This document shows positions 46,651 through 54,946 of a DNA stretch of 64,000 bases, piece by piece; position 1 is the stretch's first letter, and each line of letters opens with the position of its first letter. Below the pieces are notes generated by a model that worked only from the letters and a program-made list of their open reading frames with translations, was not told the DNA's origin and did not search any database. This DNA comes from Psychrobacter sp. P2G3 (GTDB lineage: Bacteria; Pseudomonadota; Gammaproteobacteria; Pseudomonadales; Moraxellaceae), in the NCBI RefSeq assembly GCF_001593285.1, contig NZ_CP012529.1, positions 1,116,001-1,180,000 of the forward strand, read 5' to 3'. The position numbers were made by a program, and so were the translations under genes.

Positions 46651-47073
46651 ATGATTAATACCAAAATATATAAATCCATTTATGTTTTAGCTGAAAAGCT
46701 ATTAGAAGCTGATAGTAAAAACGATCAAAAAACATTTGATTTGCTTTATGGGCAGCTAAAAGATCTTTGCATTGAAAATGAAAAGAGTGATAAAGACCAC
46801 CCAGAACAGTGGGAGACACTTGCTGACTTCACTGAGGATTTGGATGCAGCGCTAGTCATTTATGAGAAAGCGCTGAAAAAAGCCACGGCAATTAATTCAA
46901 AAGATCACATGTCATCGATTGCCTTTTCTATGGCAGTATTGCAAATTGAATTGGGTCAAAAAGACGCTGCTATCAACAATCTACAGAATGCCAAAATCAG
47001 CGCTAATAAAATTGAAGATAAAGAGTTTAAGGTCGAGATAGACGAACTACTTGCCACATTATTGGCAGAATAA
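46651..47073 (+). CDS. Small cytoplasmic TPR-like protein of unknown function
   Basis: I do not recognise a specific family. The 140-residue protein has no signal peptide and is helical and acidic. It has two or three TPR-like units: DAALVIYEKALKKATA, HMSSIAFSMAVLQIELG and KDAAINNLQNAKISA. It is likely a protein-interaction module. It stands alone between two unrelated genes. The start ATG 46651 follows GGCCACGAGTA, with only a modest ribosome site. Confidence 0.75.
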   Translation: MINTKIYKSIYVLAEKLLEADSKNDQKTFDLLYGQLKDLCIENEKSDKDHPEQWETLADFTEDLDAALVIYEKALKKATAINSKDHMSSIAFSMAVLQIELGQKDAAINNLQNAKISANKIEDKEFKVEIDELLATLLAE

Positions 47074-47288
47074 ATTTAACAAGCATTGATTCATTATAAG
47101 CTGCATTGGTTCTATCAAATTGAATATACTTAGGCTCATCTACTTGCCTTTTGTAGAAAAATTGTCCAAAATGCTGCAACGAAATCGTATTAACGGATTC
47201 GTTGCAAGTTTACCTCATTGTAGTGTTCGTTTTAGTATTCATTGTATTGAGGTCTGATTTTAATAGGGAAGTTAATAGGAAGAATGTT

Positions 47289-48833
47289 ATGGGTTCAATT
47301 AACCACGAAGAGCGCGTTCAACATGAAGGCTTGCGTGAAAAGATCATGTCTGCTGAACAAGCAGCTTCATTTGTACAAAACGGAATGACGCTTGGTGTTG
47401 CAGGATTTACGGGTGCAGGCTACCCGAAGTTCGTACCAACGGCTATCGCTAGTCGTGCTAAAGATGCTCACGCTCGTGGCGAAAAATTCGGCATCGGCAT
47501 GTTAACGGGTGCGTCAACCGCTCATGATTGTGATGGTGTGTTGGCAGAAGCCAACTGTGTTAATTTCCGTGCGCCTTTCCAATCTGATCCTGCCATGCGT
47601 AACCACATCAATGCTGGTAACACTCACTACGTTGATATGCACTTATCACACTTTGAGCAGCAAGTTCGTTTTGGCTTCTATGGCGATATGGATATTGCAT
47701 TGATTGAAGCGACTGGCATCACGCCAGAAGGTAAAATCATTCCTTCGATGGGTATTGGTACCAATAACCAGTGGCTCAAAACTGCCAAAAAAGTCATCAT
47801 CGAAGTCAACTCGCGTCAAAGTATAATGTTAGAGGGCATGCATGATATCCCAGCAGACCTCGGTGAGCCGCCGTTCCGTCAGCCTATTCCTATTGTCAAA
47901 CCAGATGACCGCATCGGGACACCGTACCTAGAGTGTGATCTCGATAAGATTATCGGTATCGTAATGACCGATGCGCCTGATCGTAATAGCAAGTTTGCTG
48001 ATCCAGATGATAACTCTAAAACGATTGCTTCACAGATTATTGAATTCTTAGATCATGAAGTCAAAAAAGGCCGCTTGCCAAAAAACCTATTACCACTACA
48101 GTCTGGTGTGGGTAACGTTGCAAACGCAGTATTAATGGGTCTACAAGATAGCCCGTTTGATGATTTGATGGGGTACACCGAAGTACTCCAAGACGGTATG
48201 CTTGATCTTGTGCTTAGCGGCAAAATGAAGTCAGCTTCGGCAACGGCATTATCGTTTAGCCCAGATGCGCTACAGCGTTTCAATGATAATATCGAGTTTT
48301 TGAGTGACAAACTCGTCCTACGCCCGCAAGAATTCACTAACCATCCAGAGGTTATCCGTCGTCTTGGTATTATCGCTATGAATGCGATGATCGAAGCCGA
48401 TATTTACGGTAACGTCAACTCAACCCATATTATGGGTACCAAAATGATGAACGGTATTGGTGGTTCAGGCGACTTCACTCGTAACTCACATTTCTCGTTC
48501 TTTGTCAGCCCATCAACAGCGAAAGGTGGGGCTATATCTACTATCGTGCCGATGGTATCGCATCACGACCACTCTGAGCATGATGTGATGTTCTTGGTGA
48601 CTGAGCAAGGATTTGCAGATTTGCGTGGTAAGTCGCCGCGTCAACGCGCCAAGCTTATCATCGATAACTGTGCGCACCCAGACTATCGCCCAATGCTGCA
48701 AGATTACTATGACCGTGCTGCTAAGGCCAGTGGCCTACAAACGCCGCATCTCTTAAATGAAGCATTGTCATGGCATCAGCGTTTTGTTGAGACGGGAGAT
48801 ATGCGCATAAATAAGATGCGTATAGCTGTATAG
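47289..48833 (+). CDS. Acetyl-CoA hydrolase / succinate:acetate CoA-transferase family protein
   Basis: This enzyme is of the Cat1/SpcC/Ach1 group, moving CoA between acetate or propionate and succinate, or hydrolysing acetyl-CoA. Family text includes GMTLGVAGFTGAGYPK, LLPLQSGVGNVANAVLMGL, NGIGGSGDFTRN and the C-terminal FLVTEQGFADLRGKSPRQRA. The active-site Glu is expected within the C-terminal half. I chose ATG 47289 (514 residues) because AGGAAG lies just upstream. The 29 extra residues from TTG 47202 are hydrophobic and not family-like. It probably detoxifies or recycles short-chain acyl-CoA during growth on acetate. Confidence 0.9.
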   Translation: MGSINHEERVQHEGLREKIMSAEQAASFVQNGMTLGVAGFTGAGYPKFVPTAIASRAKDAHARGEKFGIGMLTGASTAHDCDGVLAEANCVNFRAPFQSDPAMRNHINAGNTHYVDMHLSHFEQQVRFGFYGDMDIALIEATGITPEGKIIPSMGIGTNNQWLKTAKKVIIEVNSRQSIMLEGMHDIPADLGEPPFRQPIPIVKPDDRIGTPYLECDLDKIIGIVMTDAPDRNSKFADPDDNSKTIASQIIEFLDHEVKKGRLPKNLLPLQSGVGNVANAVLMGLQDSPFDDLMGYTEVLQDGMLDLVLSGKMKSASATALSFSPDALQRFNDNIEFLSDKLVLRPQEFTNHPEVIRRLGIIAMNAMIEADIYGNVNSTHIMGTKMMNGIGGSGDFTRNSHFSFFVSPSTAKGGAISTIVPMVSHHDHSEHDVMFLVTEQGFADLRGKSPRQRAKLIIDNCAHPDYRPMLQDYYDRAAKASGLQTPHLLNEALSWHQRFVETGDMRINKMRIAV

Positions 48834-48887
48834 GCGACTCGTAGCAGTAACACAAAACCAGTAATACATTAGTCATAAAACAGTATT

Positions 48888-48927
48888 AACGCCTCTTATC
48901 TGTCATCAGGTAAGAGGCGTTTTTTTA
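48888..48927 (+). terminator. Terminator after the CoA-transferase gene
   Basis: AACGCCTCTTA and TAAGAGGCGTT form the stem around TCTGTCATCAGG, followed by a run of T. Confidence 0.85.
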
Positions 48928-48967
48928 TATCTAAAAATAGCTTCTAAACTGCTAGTCTTCAAACTGC

Positions 48968-49114
48968 TATAGTCAGTTCACAATAAAAGAGATACGTTCA
49001 AAACAGCGTTCTGCTGGTATAAACTTTCCTCGCTTGCTGTACGCTTTGTACCCCAGAGGCTTCGAAAAATTTATCCCAGCAGCCCTATGCTATTTTTGAA
49101 TTGAACCTACTATA
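48968..49114. repeat. MITE-like palindromic repeat, family A, copy 2
   Basis: A 147-bp element with outer arms TATAGTCAGTTCA and TGAACCTACTATA, which are imperfect inverted repeats. The inner arms are CTGCTGGTATAAA (49011-49023) and TTTATCCCAGCAG (49070-49082). The core has CTCGCTTGCTGTACGC. It aligns along its length with the copy at 35771-35914. It is flanked by a degenerate direct duplication (48901-48967 and 49162-49230). Confidence 0.75.
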
Positions 49115-49161
49115 TGATACGTTCTACGCACTGGTATTTATGTCAGTGGTGCTTGAAAAGC

Positions 49162-49230
49162 TGTCATCAGATAAGAGGCTTTTTCTTATGTTCAAAATTA
49201 GCTTTCAGGCTCCTATTCTTCAAAATCAGC
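49162..49230. repeat. Degenerate duplicate of 48901-48967
   Basis: Both units begin TGTCATCAG(G/A)TAAGAGGC, continue through T-rich and TAGCTT text, and end TCTTCAAA-CTGCT or CAGCT. The right unit contains the last codons of the acyltransferase gene; the left unit carries the same text without the gene. The terminator stem is complete only in the left unit. Confidence 0.55.
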
Positions 49231-50154
49231 TAACATCTTGGTGATGCGCTCATCTTTTTGTCGCCATATCTGCTCAACCCAGTCGAACATTCTCGCTTTG
49301 ACGGCAGCATCATCTTCATAACCGCCATTTTGAACAGCCACAGACAAACCATCCGGTATGTCAATATAGCGGACATCGACGCCTAAGCGCTTGATACTGC
49401 CTTTCCACAAGTCACTATAGCTCGGTACGCCATCAGGATAGACAATCGTCATATCCAATATGCCGTCTACCTCTGCACCCAAGGCGTTGATAGCCAGCGC
49501 CAAACCGCCTGCTCGTGGCTTGAGCAGATGCGTGTAGGGCGACTGCTGCTTGTCGCGTTTGACAGGTGTAAAACGCGTTCCTTCTAGATAATTGAGCAAG
49601 GTGAAAGGCTTGTCTTTGAGCAGTGCGCAGGCCCGTTGTGCTTCTTTAAGATCTTGACCCTTTAAGGCAGGGTTTTTGGCAATATCAGCTCTAGAATGCC
49701 GACGCATCATAGGAAAGTCTAAAAAGTAAAAGGTTTGACCCACGATAGGAATGTATATCAATTCAAACTTGGTAAAAAAGCGCGTCAAAGGCAAGCGATC
49801 TTGGCTAATATACTGGACAATACTGGTGTCAACCCATGATTGATGATTGCTAATCAGTAGATATTTGCCGTCTGTATACACGTCATCAGGTAGGCTAATT
49901 CGCCAGTCCTTTTGCGGTAAGACCATGTCAATCACAGCGTTATTACTATTAATCCAATGATTGGCGATTTTAATCACAGCCTTGTCAGCGATAGCTGCGC
50001 CAGTAATCATTTTGGTCGCACCCATAAGCCACACAGGGATGCTACCAGCAAAGCTATTTCCTACAATGACGCCCGTAGCCGTTGCTAGTGATACTGCTTT
50101 GGCAAGTTTGGGCTTACGGTCGTGCATTTTTTGAAAAACTGATGCCAAGCGCAT
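49213..50154 (-). CDS. YihG/PlsC-type acyltransferase
   Basis: This is a membrane-associated 1-acylglycerol-3-phosphate-type acyltransferase. Motif I, NHQSWVDTS (NHx4D), sits at about residue 105. Motif III, EGTRFTP, follows at about 197. Hydrophobic segments lie near the N-terminus (VSLATATGVIVGNSFAG, IPVWLMGATKMITG). Length 313 matches the E. coli YihG group, a paralog of PlsC. The ribosome site GGAAGGG lies upstream on the minus strand. The acyl acceptor is probably a lysophospholipid; this is family knowledge, not shown here. Confidence 0.9.
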   Translation of the reverse strand: MRLASVFQKMHDRKPKLAKAVSLATATGVIVGNSFAGSIPVWLMGATKMITGAAIADKAVIKIANHWINSNNAVIDMVLPQKDWRISLPDDVYTDGKYLLISNHQSWVDTSIVQYISQDRLPLTRFFTKFELIYIPIVGQTFYFLDFPMMRRHSRADIAKNPALKGQDLKEAQRACALLKDKPFTLLNYLEGTRFTPVKRDKQQSPYTHLLKPRAGGLALAINALGAEVDGILDMTIVYPDGVPSYSDLWKGSIKRLGVDVRYIDIPDGLSVAVQNGGYEDDAAVKARMFDWVEQIWRQKDERITKMLADFEE

Positions 50155-50395
50155 GTTAAATCCCTTCCGTTTGTCTATTATTAATTGTTATTAGCGTTAT
50201 GGCGTAATTTTAGCAGATATAAATATTTGTGCACCAATAGTGGTGTGACTGGTCATTACATATAACGAATATATCAGTAGAAGGTGAATTGGGACGCGTT
50301 ATAGATGCATTTCAACTGTTATCATAATCAAGTGTTAGAATTACTGTATGAAGTAAAAAACTATTTTGAGTGAAATACTATTTTAGGAGCGTTAC

Positions 50396-50638
50396 TTGGA
50401 AATTATAGGAATTATTTTATTTATTATCGGTGTCCTCATCTCTTTTATTTACGGTATTAAGCTAATTATTATTGCCTTTCAAGAGTCAATACTCTGGGGT
50501 CTGTTATATTTGTTTCTTCCATTTGCCAACTTATATTTTATTGTTACGCGTTGGGAAAAATGCAGAGAGTCCGTTTTCAAAATATTAATGTCAATTCCAT
50601 TTTTATTGATAGGCGCTATGCTAAGTTCAATGCAATAA
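50396..50638 (+). CDS. Small membrane protein of unknown function (TTG start)
   Basis: An 80-residue, very hydrophobic protein with probable segments at about residues 3-27, 30-50 and 62-78. WGLLYLFLPFANLYFIVTRW is its most distinctive part. It starts with TTG, but AGGAG lies six bases upstream (50385-50389), which decides the start and argues for translation. I cannot assign a function. It is monocistronic; the REP-like palindrome downstream may act as its 3' end. Confidence 0.7.
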   Translation: MEIIGIILFIIGVLISFIYGIKLIIIAFQESILWGLLYLFLPFANLYFIVTRWEKCRESVFKILMSIPFLLIGAMLSSMQ

Positions 50639-50679
50639 GGTGTTGTGGATGCTATCTTATCTTTAAAACACGAAATAGT

Positions 50680-50723
50680 TTTGTAGGTGATAGGGTGCGT
50701 AGAGCGTACCCTACACCTACAAA
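50680..50723. repeat. REP-like palindrome
   Basis: TTTGTAGGTG pairs with CACCTACAAA, then TAGGGT with ACCCTA after one bulged A, closing on GCGTAGAGCGT. The 16-bp stem resembles the GTAGGGTGCG-type dispersed palindromes known from several proteobacteria. It may also act as the transcript end for the small membrane-protein gene. Confidence 0.6.
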
Positions 50724-50823
50724 GTATGTTGGAAGTAACTCTCTATTTATAAATGCTTAACCACGCCCCATATAGAAGAGAACCATTTAAAAGCCAATTA
50801 TTTAAAAGAAATAAAAGACAACT

Positions 50824-51237
50824 ATGATTTTTATAAGTAATAATATTAGCCTAAGCGATAGTGAGGTAGAGATTAGCGCCATCCGTGCGCAAGGGGCAGG
50901 CGGGCAAAACGTCAATAAAGTCTCCTCCGCTATCCATCTGCGCTTTGATATCAACGCCTCAAGTCTGAGTGACGTGCAAAAGCAGCGCTTGCTTGACAGC
51001 AAGGACAGCCGTATCACTAAAGAGGGGATATTCGTCCTCAAAGCTCAGCAATTCCGTACCCAAGAGCGCAACAAGATTGACGCTTTTGAACGTCTTAAAG
51101 CTTTTATCTTGCAATCTACCCAAGTCGCTAAAGCTCGCAGAGTTACTAAGCCGAGCAGAAATGCTAAGCGCAAACGTGTCGATCAAAAGACACAGCGCGG
51201 CAAAACCAAGGCATTACGCGGTAAGGTTGATTATTAA
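50824..51237 (+). CDS. arfB: Alternative ribosome-rescue factor ArfB (YaeJ)
   Basis: This is a codon-independent peptidyl-tRNA hydrolase that rescues stalled ribosomes. The catalytic GGQ lies in RAQGAGGQNVNKVSSAIHLRF at about residues 26-28. The C-terminal third is very basic (RRVTKPSRNAKRKRVDQKT) and suits insertion into the empty mRNA channel. The 137-residue length is typical of ArfB and far shorter than release factors. The ribosome site is weak, and a gene for a cupin protein follows 36 bases later. Confidence 0.93.
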   Translation: MIFISNNISLSDSEVEISAIRAQGAGGQNVNKVSSAIHLRFDINASSLSDVQKQRLLDSKDSRITKEGIFVLKAQQFRTQERNKIDAFERLKAFILQSTQVAKARRVTKPSRNAKRKRVDQKTQRGKTKALRGKVDY

Positions 51238-51273
51238 GCTGGCTACTCTCAAACCGAATTTGGACAATATCCC

Positions 51274-51978
51274 ATGCTAATTAATGCAGATTTTTCACGT
51301 CGTACTGAGCTAACGGCTGAGCAACATCAATGGATTAAATCACCGCAGAATGGTGTCGAGCGCGTCATGCTTGATCGCGTGGGCGCAGAGAAGGCGCGGG
51401 CGACTAGCCTTGTGCGCTATGCGCCTAACTCGCATTTTCCGCATCATCAGCATCCGGGTGGCGAGGAGATTTTGGTATTGTCGGGTATTTTTTCTGCTGA
51501 TGATAAGCATTATCCAGCTGGCTGGTATTTACGCAACCCGCCAGCATCAGGCCATACGCCTTATAGCGATGAAGGTGCGGTTATCTTTGTTAAGCTGCGA
51601 CAGATGTCACCGTCCGAAGAGCGTCATGTCGCTATCGATACGCACGATAGCGCAAACTGGCAACTAGTCGGCAACCGTGAGGTTTGTGCTTTGTTTTCGG
51701 ACGATAGCGAACAGGTAAGCTTACAGCGTCTGAGCGCAGGTGATGCATTATTCACAGAAGATCTTATGACTCAAACAGTGGCAGGTGGCGCAGAGCTGTT
51801 AGTAGTAGAAGGCACTCTGATAGAAGGCGATCAAACCTATAAACAAGGTAGCTGGCTACGCTTGCCCGTAGGTGCGCAGCCACAGTTAAAATCAGGCGAG
51901 GAAGGCGCTACCGTCTACCTTAAGACCGGACATCTTGCTCAAATCATTGGCGCGGATGTTGAAGCTCTAGACGTTTAA
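51274..51978 (+). CDS. Two-domain cupin protein (ChrR-like)
   Basis: This protein has two cupin domains. The first (about residues 25-105) has the metal-binding-type HHQHPGGEEILVLSGIF and PAGWYLRNPPASGHTP, as in the C-terminal domain of ChrR anti-sigma factors. The second (about 125-215) has ELLVVEGTLIEGDQTYKQGSWLRLP but lacks the His cluster. There is no N-terminal anti-sigma zinc domain and no sigma-factor gene nearby, so a regulatory role is not supported. It probably binds a metal or acts as a small enzyme. It is probably co-transcribed with arfB and the amine-oxidase-like gene. Confidence 0.8.
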   Translation: MLINADFSRRTELTAEQHQWIKSPQNGVERVMLDRVGAEKARATSLVRYAPNSHFPHHQHPGGEEILVLSGIFSADDKHYPAGWYLRNPPASGHTPYSDEGAVIFVKLRQMSPSEERHVAIDTHDSANWQLVGNREVCALFSDDSEQVSLQRLSAGDALFTEDLMTQTVAGGAELLVVEGTLIEGDQTYKQGSWLRLPVGAQPQLKSGEEGATVYLKTGHLAQIIGADVEALDV

Positions 51979-52054
51979 TTAGCTAGGCGCAGTTATCCAT
52001 AATTTAAGATTAAGATGTTAAGCGCTTTCAACGCACCATAAAAAGAAAAATCCT

Positions 52055-53215
52055 ATGCAAAAAGTAGATATAACAAGTGTACCCGTAGCAATTATCGGTG
52101 GTGGTTTAAGCGGTCTGTATGCGGCTTATTTATTAGAGCAAAAAGGCATTGATTATATATTGCTAGAAGCGCGTGATAGTTTGGGCGGTCGCATTCTCGC
52201 TAGTAATTTTTCAAAAGATTCAGCATTAGAGCAACCGATTTCACAACATCTTGGCTCTGATAGTGTACAAGAGGTAGATAGCTTTGATTTAGGACCTTCT
52301 TGGTTTTGGCCTGATTATCAGCCGCAGTTGGGCGATCTGGTCAATGAATTGCAGCTAGAGACTTTTGCACAGTTTGAAGAGGGCGATATGATGGTTGAGC
52401 GTGTTCCTAACGAGCCTGCTGTGCGTATGCAAGGCTATAAAAGCTCGCCACCTTCGATGCGTCTAGCTGGTGGTATGGCTGCATTGATTAATGCTTTATA
52501 TCGTCGTCTTGATTCCTCACGTGTTTTTAATAGTCACATTGTACGTCGGCTGCATAGAACAGGTGAGCACATAGAGATAACTAGCGAAGACGCGTCCGGG
52601 CAATTCACGACTTGGCGAGCGCAGCATATATTACTGGCGCTACCGCCTCGGTTGGTGGAAGACAGTATAACGTTTGAGCCGGCTTTACCATCCGATATGA
52701 TAACCCAATGGCGCAACACAGCGACTTGGATGGCGCCTCATGCCAAGTATTTTGCCGTTTACGATACGCCTTTTTGGCGCAAGCAAGGTCTCTCAGGAGC
52801 AGCGCGTAGCTCGCAAGGGCCAATGGTTGAGATTCATGATGCCTCTAGCATGGGTGGCAATGGTGCGTTGTTTGGTTTTATAGGAGTACCTGCCTCCGTA
52901 CGCCAAAGCGTCTCTGACGAAGTGTTAAAAGCATATTGCCGTGCGCAATTGGTACGTCTATTTGGCGAGCAGGCAGACACGCCCAAAGCTGAGTATCTGA
53001 AAGACTGGTCACAAGATAAATTCACCGCAACGACTGCCGACGCAAGTAGTGATGGTCAGCATGCAGTGGCACCTGTTTCTAAGGCAACATCAGGTGTATG
53101 GAGTGATTGCATAACGGGGATAGGCAGTGAATGGTCGCCACAGTTTTCTGGTTATATTGCTGGTGCTATTGAAGCGGCAAGCCTTGCGGTACAAGGCTTG
53201 CCTGAAAATATGTAG
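52055..53215 (+). CDS. Flavin monoamine oxidase family protein
   Basis: This is an FAD-dependent amine oxidase of the MAO/NAD(P)-binding Rossmann group. The N-terminal dinucleotide motif AIIGGGLSGLYAAYLLEQKG with LLEARDSLGGRIL is present, plus SFDLGPSWFWPDYQP. The C-terminal IGSEWSPQFSGYIAGAIEAA closes the FAD site. Length 386 is on the short side. The residue replacing the covalent flavin Cys of mammalian MAO cannot be judged. Neighbours suggest no pathway, and the substrate is unknown. Confidence 0.85.
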   Translation: MQKVDITSVPVAIIGGGLSGLYAAYLLEQKGIDYILLEARDSLGGRILASNFSKDSALEQPISQHLGSDSVQEVDSFDLGPSWFWPDYQPQLGDLVNELQLETFAQFEEGDMMVERVPNEPAVRMQGYKSSPPSMRLAGGMAALINALYRRLDSSRVFNSHIVRRLHRTGEHIEITSEDASGQFTTWRAQHILLALPPRLVEDSITFEPALPSDMITQWRNTATWMAPHAKYFAVYDTPFWRKQGLSGAARSSQGPMVEIHDASSMGGNGALFGFIGVPASVRQSVSDEVLKAYCRAQLVRLFGEQADTPKAEYLKDWSQDKFTATTADASSDGQHAVAPVSKATSGVWSDCITGIGSEWSPQFSGYIAGAIEAASLAVQGLPENM

Positions 53216-53274
53216 TTTTTTAATTTAATTAATAGTATTGTTTTTAAGTAGTGTTCTTCTAAATAGTGGAGCTA

Positions 53275-54099
53275 TTAACGCCCCGTCCATACTGCGTGGC
53301 GCTTTTCGATAAAGGCGTCAATGCCCTCGCTGACATCGTCTGCCATCATATTGCAGGTCATCACTTTACCAGCATATTCATAAGCATCCGCTAAGTCCAT
53401 GTCCAACTGTTTATAGAACATATCTTTGCCCGTTTTAACCGCGACAGAAGATTTAGCGGTAATGACATCGATTAAAGACTGCAGCTTTGCATCTAACTGA
53501 TCCGCTGGCGCGACACGATTAATCAGTCCTTGTTGTAGGGCCATATTTGCATCGATAAACTCACCCGTGATAAGCATCTCAAATGCTTGCTTGCGAGATA
53601 AGTTGCGGCTGACTGCAACGGCAGGCGTAGAACAAAACAGCCCGACATTTATCCCAGAAGTCGCAAACTTAGAGTCATCAGAGGCCACTGCTAAGTCGCA
53701 GGCCGCGACCAGCTGACAGCCTGCGGCGGTAGCAATGCCTTGTACCTTAGCGATCACTACTTGCGGCATTTGATTGATGGTTAGCATCATTTGACTACAT
53801 TGTTTGAATAATGCGCTGTGGAATGCCTCGTCTGAGTTTGCGCGCATCTCTTTTAGGTTGTGACCTGCACAAAATGCCTTGCCATTCGCGGCAATGACGA
53901 CCAAGCGGATATTGTTATCTTGAGCGATGCTGTCCAGCTCTGTTTGCATGGCGGATAACATATCTACTGATAGCGCGTTGAATTGTTTGGGACGATTTAG
54001 TGTGAGGGTAACGACGCCGCTTGAATCTTTGCTGTCTTCTCTGATAACTAATGGCTCGTTAGTGTCTGTAGTAGGGGCGTCTGTATTTATAGTATTCAT
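53275..54099 (-). CDS. Enoyl-CoA hydratase/isomerase (ECHDC3-like crotonase)
   Basis: This is a crotonase-fold enzyme. The oxyanion-hole text AFCAGHNLKEMR (about residues 74-85) and VQGIATAAGCQLVAACDLAVAS are visible. The Glu/Glu pair of classic hydratases is not evident: the second position reads INVGLFCSTPAVAVSRNL, as in ECHDC3-type proteins of unproven activity. AAGGA precedes ATG 54099 on the minus strand. The gene is convergent with the flavin oxidase gene. It is not part of a visible beta-oxidation operon. Confidence 0.87.
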   Translation of the reverse strand: MNTINTDAPTTDTNEPLVIREDSKDSSGVVTLTLNRPKQFNALSVDMLSAMQTELDSIAQDNNIRLVVIAANGKAFCAGHNLKEMRANSDEAFHSALFKQCSQMMLTINQMPQVVIAKVQGIATAAGCQLVAACDLAVASDDSKFATSGINVGLFCSTPAVAVSRNLSRKQAFEMLITGEFIDANMALQQGLINRVAPADQLDAKLQSLIDVITAKSSVAVKTGKDMFYKQLDMDLADAYEYAGKVMTCNMMADDVSEGIDAFIEKRHAVWTGR

Positions 54100-54226
54100 T
54101 TATCATCCTTGATAATTAGTATATAAACGTAAGGAAAGATCTAAAAAAGCATTTGAATAATACTCTAAATAGTAGCATGACTTATAAGTTATACAATAGA
54201 GTGCTGTTATTGAAATTGTACACATA

Positions 54227-54259
54227 AAAATAGCGCACTCATATTATGAGTGCGCTATT
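54227..54259 (-). terminator. Terminator after the VOC gene
   Basis: AATAGCGCACTCATA and TATGAGTGCGCTATT form a perfect 15-bp stem. Reading on the minus strand, TTTTTATG follows. It is near-identical to the hairpin at 55928-55960. Confidence 0.8.
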
Positions 54260-54352
54260 GGTTTCTTTATCAAGAATAAATCGACATGTAGAGATAAGTC
54301 CGATTTTTTAACTTTCATAACGAAGCGTTATTTTACTCTTAAGCGCTACAAT

Positions 54353-54853
54353 CTAATATGCGCCTTCGCTATAAATAAGCTCATAGCTGTGGCTGTATAT
54401 TTCAACGATATTGCCAAACGGGTCTTCCATATAAATCATACGGTAAGGTTTTTCGCCAGGGTAGTAATAACGTGGTTTTTCCATACGCTTTTTCCCGCCA
54501 GCCGCGACGATACGTTCAGCGAGTTCTTCAACATTTGGATCTTGAACACAGAAGTGAAAAATACCTGTTTTCCAGTATTCAAAGTTGTTTTCAGGATTTT
54601 CTTGATTTTTGAATTCAAAGATTTCAACACCGATACGGTCACCAGTAGAGAGATGAGCGATACGGAAACTACCCCAACCTGAGCCAAAGACTTCAGTACA
54701 CATCTCACCAATAGGGCTGTTATCTTCAACGATTTCGGTCGGCTCCATGATGGTGTACCAACCCATCACTTCAGTATAGAATTTTACTGCTGCTTCTAAG
54801 TCAGGAACGGAAAGACCAATGTGCGAAAAGCTTCTTGGATAAACGTTATTCAT
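54353..54853 (-). CDS. VOC-family (glyoxalase/dioxygenase fold) protein
   Basis: This is a vicinal-oxygen-chelate protein with two beta-alpha-beta-beta-beta units. The text FSHIGLSVPDLEAAVKFYTEVMGW, with the first metal His, IGVEIFEFKNQENPENNFEYWKTGIFHFCVQDPN (key FHFC) and DPFGNIVEIYSHSYE, with the terminal Glu ligand, is visible. I chose ATG 54853 (166 residues) because AGGAG lies eight bases upstream. The frame is open to 54919, but the extra residues are not family-like. It is divergent from a LysR gene that presumably controls it. The substrate is unknown. Confidence 0.87.
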   Translation of the reverse strand: MNNVYPRSFSHIGLSVPDLEAAVKFYTEVMGWYTIMEPTEIVEDNSPIGEMCTEVFGSGWGSFRIAHLSTGDRIGVEIFEFKNQENPENNFEYWKTGIFHFCVQDPNVEELAERIVAAGGKKRMEKPRYYYPGEKPYRMIYMEDPFGNIVEIYSHSYELIYSEGAY

Positions 54854-54902
54854 AATTCGTACTCCTGTTTTGATATGGGAGTAGTTTACAAAGTTAAATC
54901 TA

Positions 54903-54910
54903 TTACGTAA
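54903..54910. promoter_or_regulatory. Short palindrome in the VOC-LysR intergenic region
   Basis: TTACGTAA lies midway between the divergent starts (54853 and 54947). AAAGTTAA-type half-sites lie on both sides (54891 and 54926). It is a plausible LysR operator, but short motifs of this kind are common in AT-rich DNA. Confidence 0.3.
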
Positions 54911-54946
54911 AATTATCATCTATTATAAAGTTAAGTATGTATTGTA

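Noticed and set aside
51274..51978. Anti-sigma factor ChrR
   Set aside because: Only cupin domains are present; the zinc-binding anti-sigma domain and a partner sigma-factor gene are absent.
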